The notes under the pieces: model-generated | Seen by the model: the letters and a program-made list of their open reading frames with translations, nothing else | What the model was told of the DNA's origin: nothing | Databases searched by the model: none | Made by a program: the position numbers and the translations under genes | NCBI GenBank assembly: GCA_011176555.1 | Contig: DUEF01000355.1 | Coordinates: forward strand, 1 to 6,949 | Source: Caldilineae bacterium | GTDB taxonomy: Bacteria; Chloroflexota; Anaerolineae; J102 | Reading direction: 5' to 3' | DNA length: 6,949 bases | In this document: positions 5,486-6,949 of the stretch, one piece after another | Layout of the letters: the number at the start of each line of letters is the position of its first letter | Numbering within the stretch: the stretch's first letter is position 1

Positions 5486-6949
5486 CTAAGCGTGTATCAA
5501 TGAACGCTGACCGGATTCAGCCAGACGGTCGAGCGTTTGTCGGATTTCAGCGAGGTCTCGTCCGGGGATGCGTTCGACTTGGCATCCAGCCTGGCGCAGC
5601 AGTTCCTCTGTGGCAGAAGCCTGGTCGGGCGCACAGGCGACCAGGGTGACCCGGCGCGCCATCATGGCAGTGGTCAACGAGAAGCCGGACGTCGGGCGGA
5701 AACGAGCGATGTAGTTGGCGGTGACGCGCTCGCAAGCTTCCTCTGTCCCGGGGCGCGGCTGCAGGAGCAGGTAATGATCGAGCAATTTTGTGGTCGGATC
5801 GTCATCCAGGTTCAGCGCGGTGCGGATTTCTCGCAGCAGCAGTTCTTGCCAGCGTTGTCCGCTGTCCCATTGTGCGCCGGGGCAGGAGGTGGCGGCGCGG
5901 GGAAAGGCCTTGTGTCCCCACACGTTGTGCAGGGGGATGTCCAGTTCCGTCATCAACCACGCCACCAGACGCCCTGTGGCGGCTAGTTGCGCCAGCGTGG
6001 GGATCGAATGATCGAAATTGCCGGCCAGGCAGACGCCCACCGTCTCGCGATTGTGGCCGTACACGTGGTTTGCGGAGAATGCCAGCGACTGGGTGTGCTG
6101 GATGGTTCCGTCCGCGCTGATGAAATAGTGGTAACCCATGCCCGGCCATTGTTGCGTTTCGGCAAAGACATGGTGATGGGCGATGCGTTGCGGCGTCACG
6201 CTGGCGGGCGCGGCGCTGTGATGGATGGCGATATGCGTGATCTGCGTCAGCGCCCGCGTTTCGTAACGGTTCAGGGGATGCGTGGGCAGCTGGCTGACCA
6301 GATCGACCACTTCCGGCCGGGCGACAGTCTGCGCCCTGACTTTGACTTGCCGCCGGACGCCTGCCCCGGCCCGGTAGGTCGTTTTTCCTGCTGGCTCAGC
6401 CGATTTATCCGTTTCCCGACCAGTGTCTTTTGTCCCGCCGTCCCCGGCCCTGTCGCCCAGCAGGGCGGTGACGCGCGTCAGCAGCAAATCTTTCCAGCAC
6501 TGTCCCTCCAGCCACTGCTTGCCGGGTGATTGCGTGCGCAGCAACTCGCTGGCTCCTATTATCTTATCGACGCTTAGCTTGTATTCGTTCAGCAGCCAGG
6601 CGTTAAGTGAGGCCAGGGCGTCCAACTGCCTGTCGGGGGGGATGACGTCGTTGAAGTTCCCGGCTGCGTACACGATGACGCCGTGATAAATCCAGGGGAG
6701 TTGGTCATCGACAGCTTCGCTGACCGCGCAAGTCTGGTAGATGGAGCCATCGGCTTCGACCAGGAAATGGCAGGCGATGGCCGGCCAGCGTTTCAGATGC
6801 GCCTGCGCCACGCGTTCGATGGCCACGCCGGGTCGTACGCCGGTGTGGCTGATCACGATGTGTTCGATCTCGTCTGCTGTTCTGGTGTGGAGTTCCGCGG
6901 CATGGCGCGGCAGGCGGTGAGGGATTTGCACGATGGCGGGAACGGCCAT
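5486..6949 (-). CDS. Tandem amidase_2/PGRP-domain protein, first domain degenerate (start at window edge)
   Basis: There are 487 visible residues. The first ATG coincides with the last three bases of the window, so the true start may lie outside. Two homologous N-acetylmuramoyl-L-alanine amidase (PGRP/T7-lysozyme-like) domains occur, at about residues 25-165 and 230-380. A polar linker of about 45 residues rich in K, T, G and R joins them. Domain 2 keeps the zinc ligands and active site: H243 (IHHS), Y273 (GYHYFI), H346 (WGHK), T354 and C356 (TSCPG). It should cleave the bond between muramic acid and L-alanine in peptidoglycan. Domain 1 aligns well (AGNFN, AWLLNEYKL) but has S34, C60, A133 and S141 at the His, Tyr, His and Cys positions. 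Residues 385-487 form an extra region (YIARFRPTSGFSL, then RRVTLVACAPD with an alternating strand/helix look) that I cannot assign. No signal peptide is visible. scpA follows after 14 bases. Confidence 0.88.
   Translation of the reverse strand: MAVPAIVQIPHRLPRHAAELHTRTADEIEHIVISHTGVRPGVAIERVAQAHLKRWPAIACHFLVEADGSIYQTCAVSEAVDDQLPWIYHGVIVYAAGNFNDVIPPDRQLDALASLNAWLLNEYKLSVDKIIGASELLRTQSPGKQWLEGQCWKDLLLTRVTALLGDRAGDGGTKDTGRETDKSAEPAGKTTYRAGAGVRRQVKVRAQTVARPEVVDLVSQLPTHPLNRYETRALTQITHIAIHHSAAPASVTPQRIAHHHVFAETQQWPGMGYHYFISADGTIQHTQSLAFSANHVYGHNRETVGVCLAGNFDHSIPTLAQLAATGRLVAWLMTELDIPLHNVWGHKAFPRAATSCPGAQWDSGQRWQELLLREIRTALNLDDDPTTKLLDHYLLLQPRPGTEEACERVTANYIARFRPTSGFSLTTAMMARRVTLVACAPDQASATEELLRQAGCQVERIPGRDLAEIRQTLDRLAESGQRSLIHA

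Overview
The window is a GC-rich bacterial chromosomal segment with densely packed genes. It carries core housekeeping genes (ribosomal protein L19, PurH, condensin subunit ScpA) around a small sugar-acid metabolism cassette. The protein style, the Ni-dependent LarA-type enzyme paired with an SDR, and the PGRP-type amidase whose C-terminal region resembles proteins I associate with filamentous Chloroflexota (Anaerolineae/Caldilineae) suggest that phylum. That taxonomic call is inference and is not proven by any marker I can compare here. I see no mobile element, CRISPR array, tRNA or rRNA.

Layout. Positions 1-165 hold a perfect GC-rich palindrome, a good extended -10 promoter and a hairpin in the leader of rplS. 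rplS (166-516, +) ends at a strong intrinsic terminator (553-581), so it forms its own transcription unit here. The 164-base gap that follows contains a second extended -10 promoter (616-644). Immediately downstream of its predicted start lies a perfect 14-bp LacI/GalR-type palindrome (660-673). It precedes an SDR oxidoreductase resembling D-mannonate/fructuronate oxidoreductase (746-1579). The SDR is tightly coupled to a LarA-superfamily nickel-dependent racemase/epimerase (1590-2840), whose Shine-Dalgarno overlaps the SDR stop codon. On the same strand, purH (2860-4365) and a VanZ-like membrane protein (4374-4775) follow with gaps of 19 and 8 bases.

The minus strand carries a double amidase/PGRP-domain protein (5486-6949, its start at the window edge) followed after 14 bases by scpA (4674-5471). 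scpA and the vanZ-like gene converge and overlap tail to tail by 102 bp in exact codon register.

Working model. The operator, the SDR and the LarA-like enzyme fit a repressible sugar-acid module. A 2-epimerase such as D-gluconate/D-mannonate would feed a D-mannonate:NAD oxidoreductase that yields D-fructuronate. The substrate is inferred from family resemblance and gene pairing. The nickel-pincer cofactor genes (larB, larC, larE) are not in this window. The amidase protein appears to combine a degenerate first domain that has lost the zinc ligands with an intact second domain.
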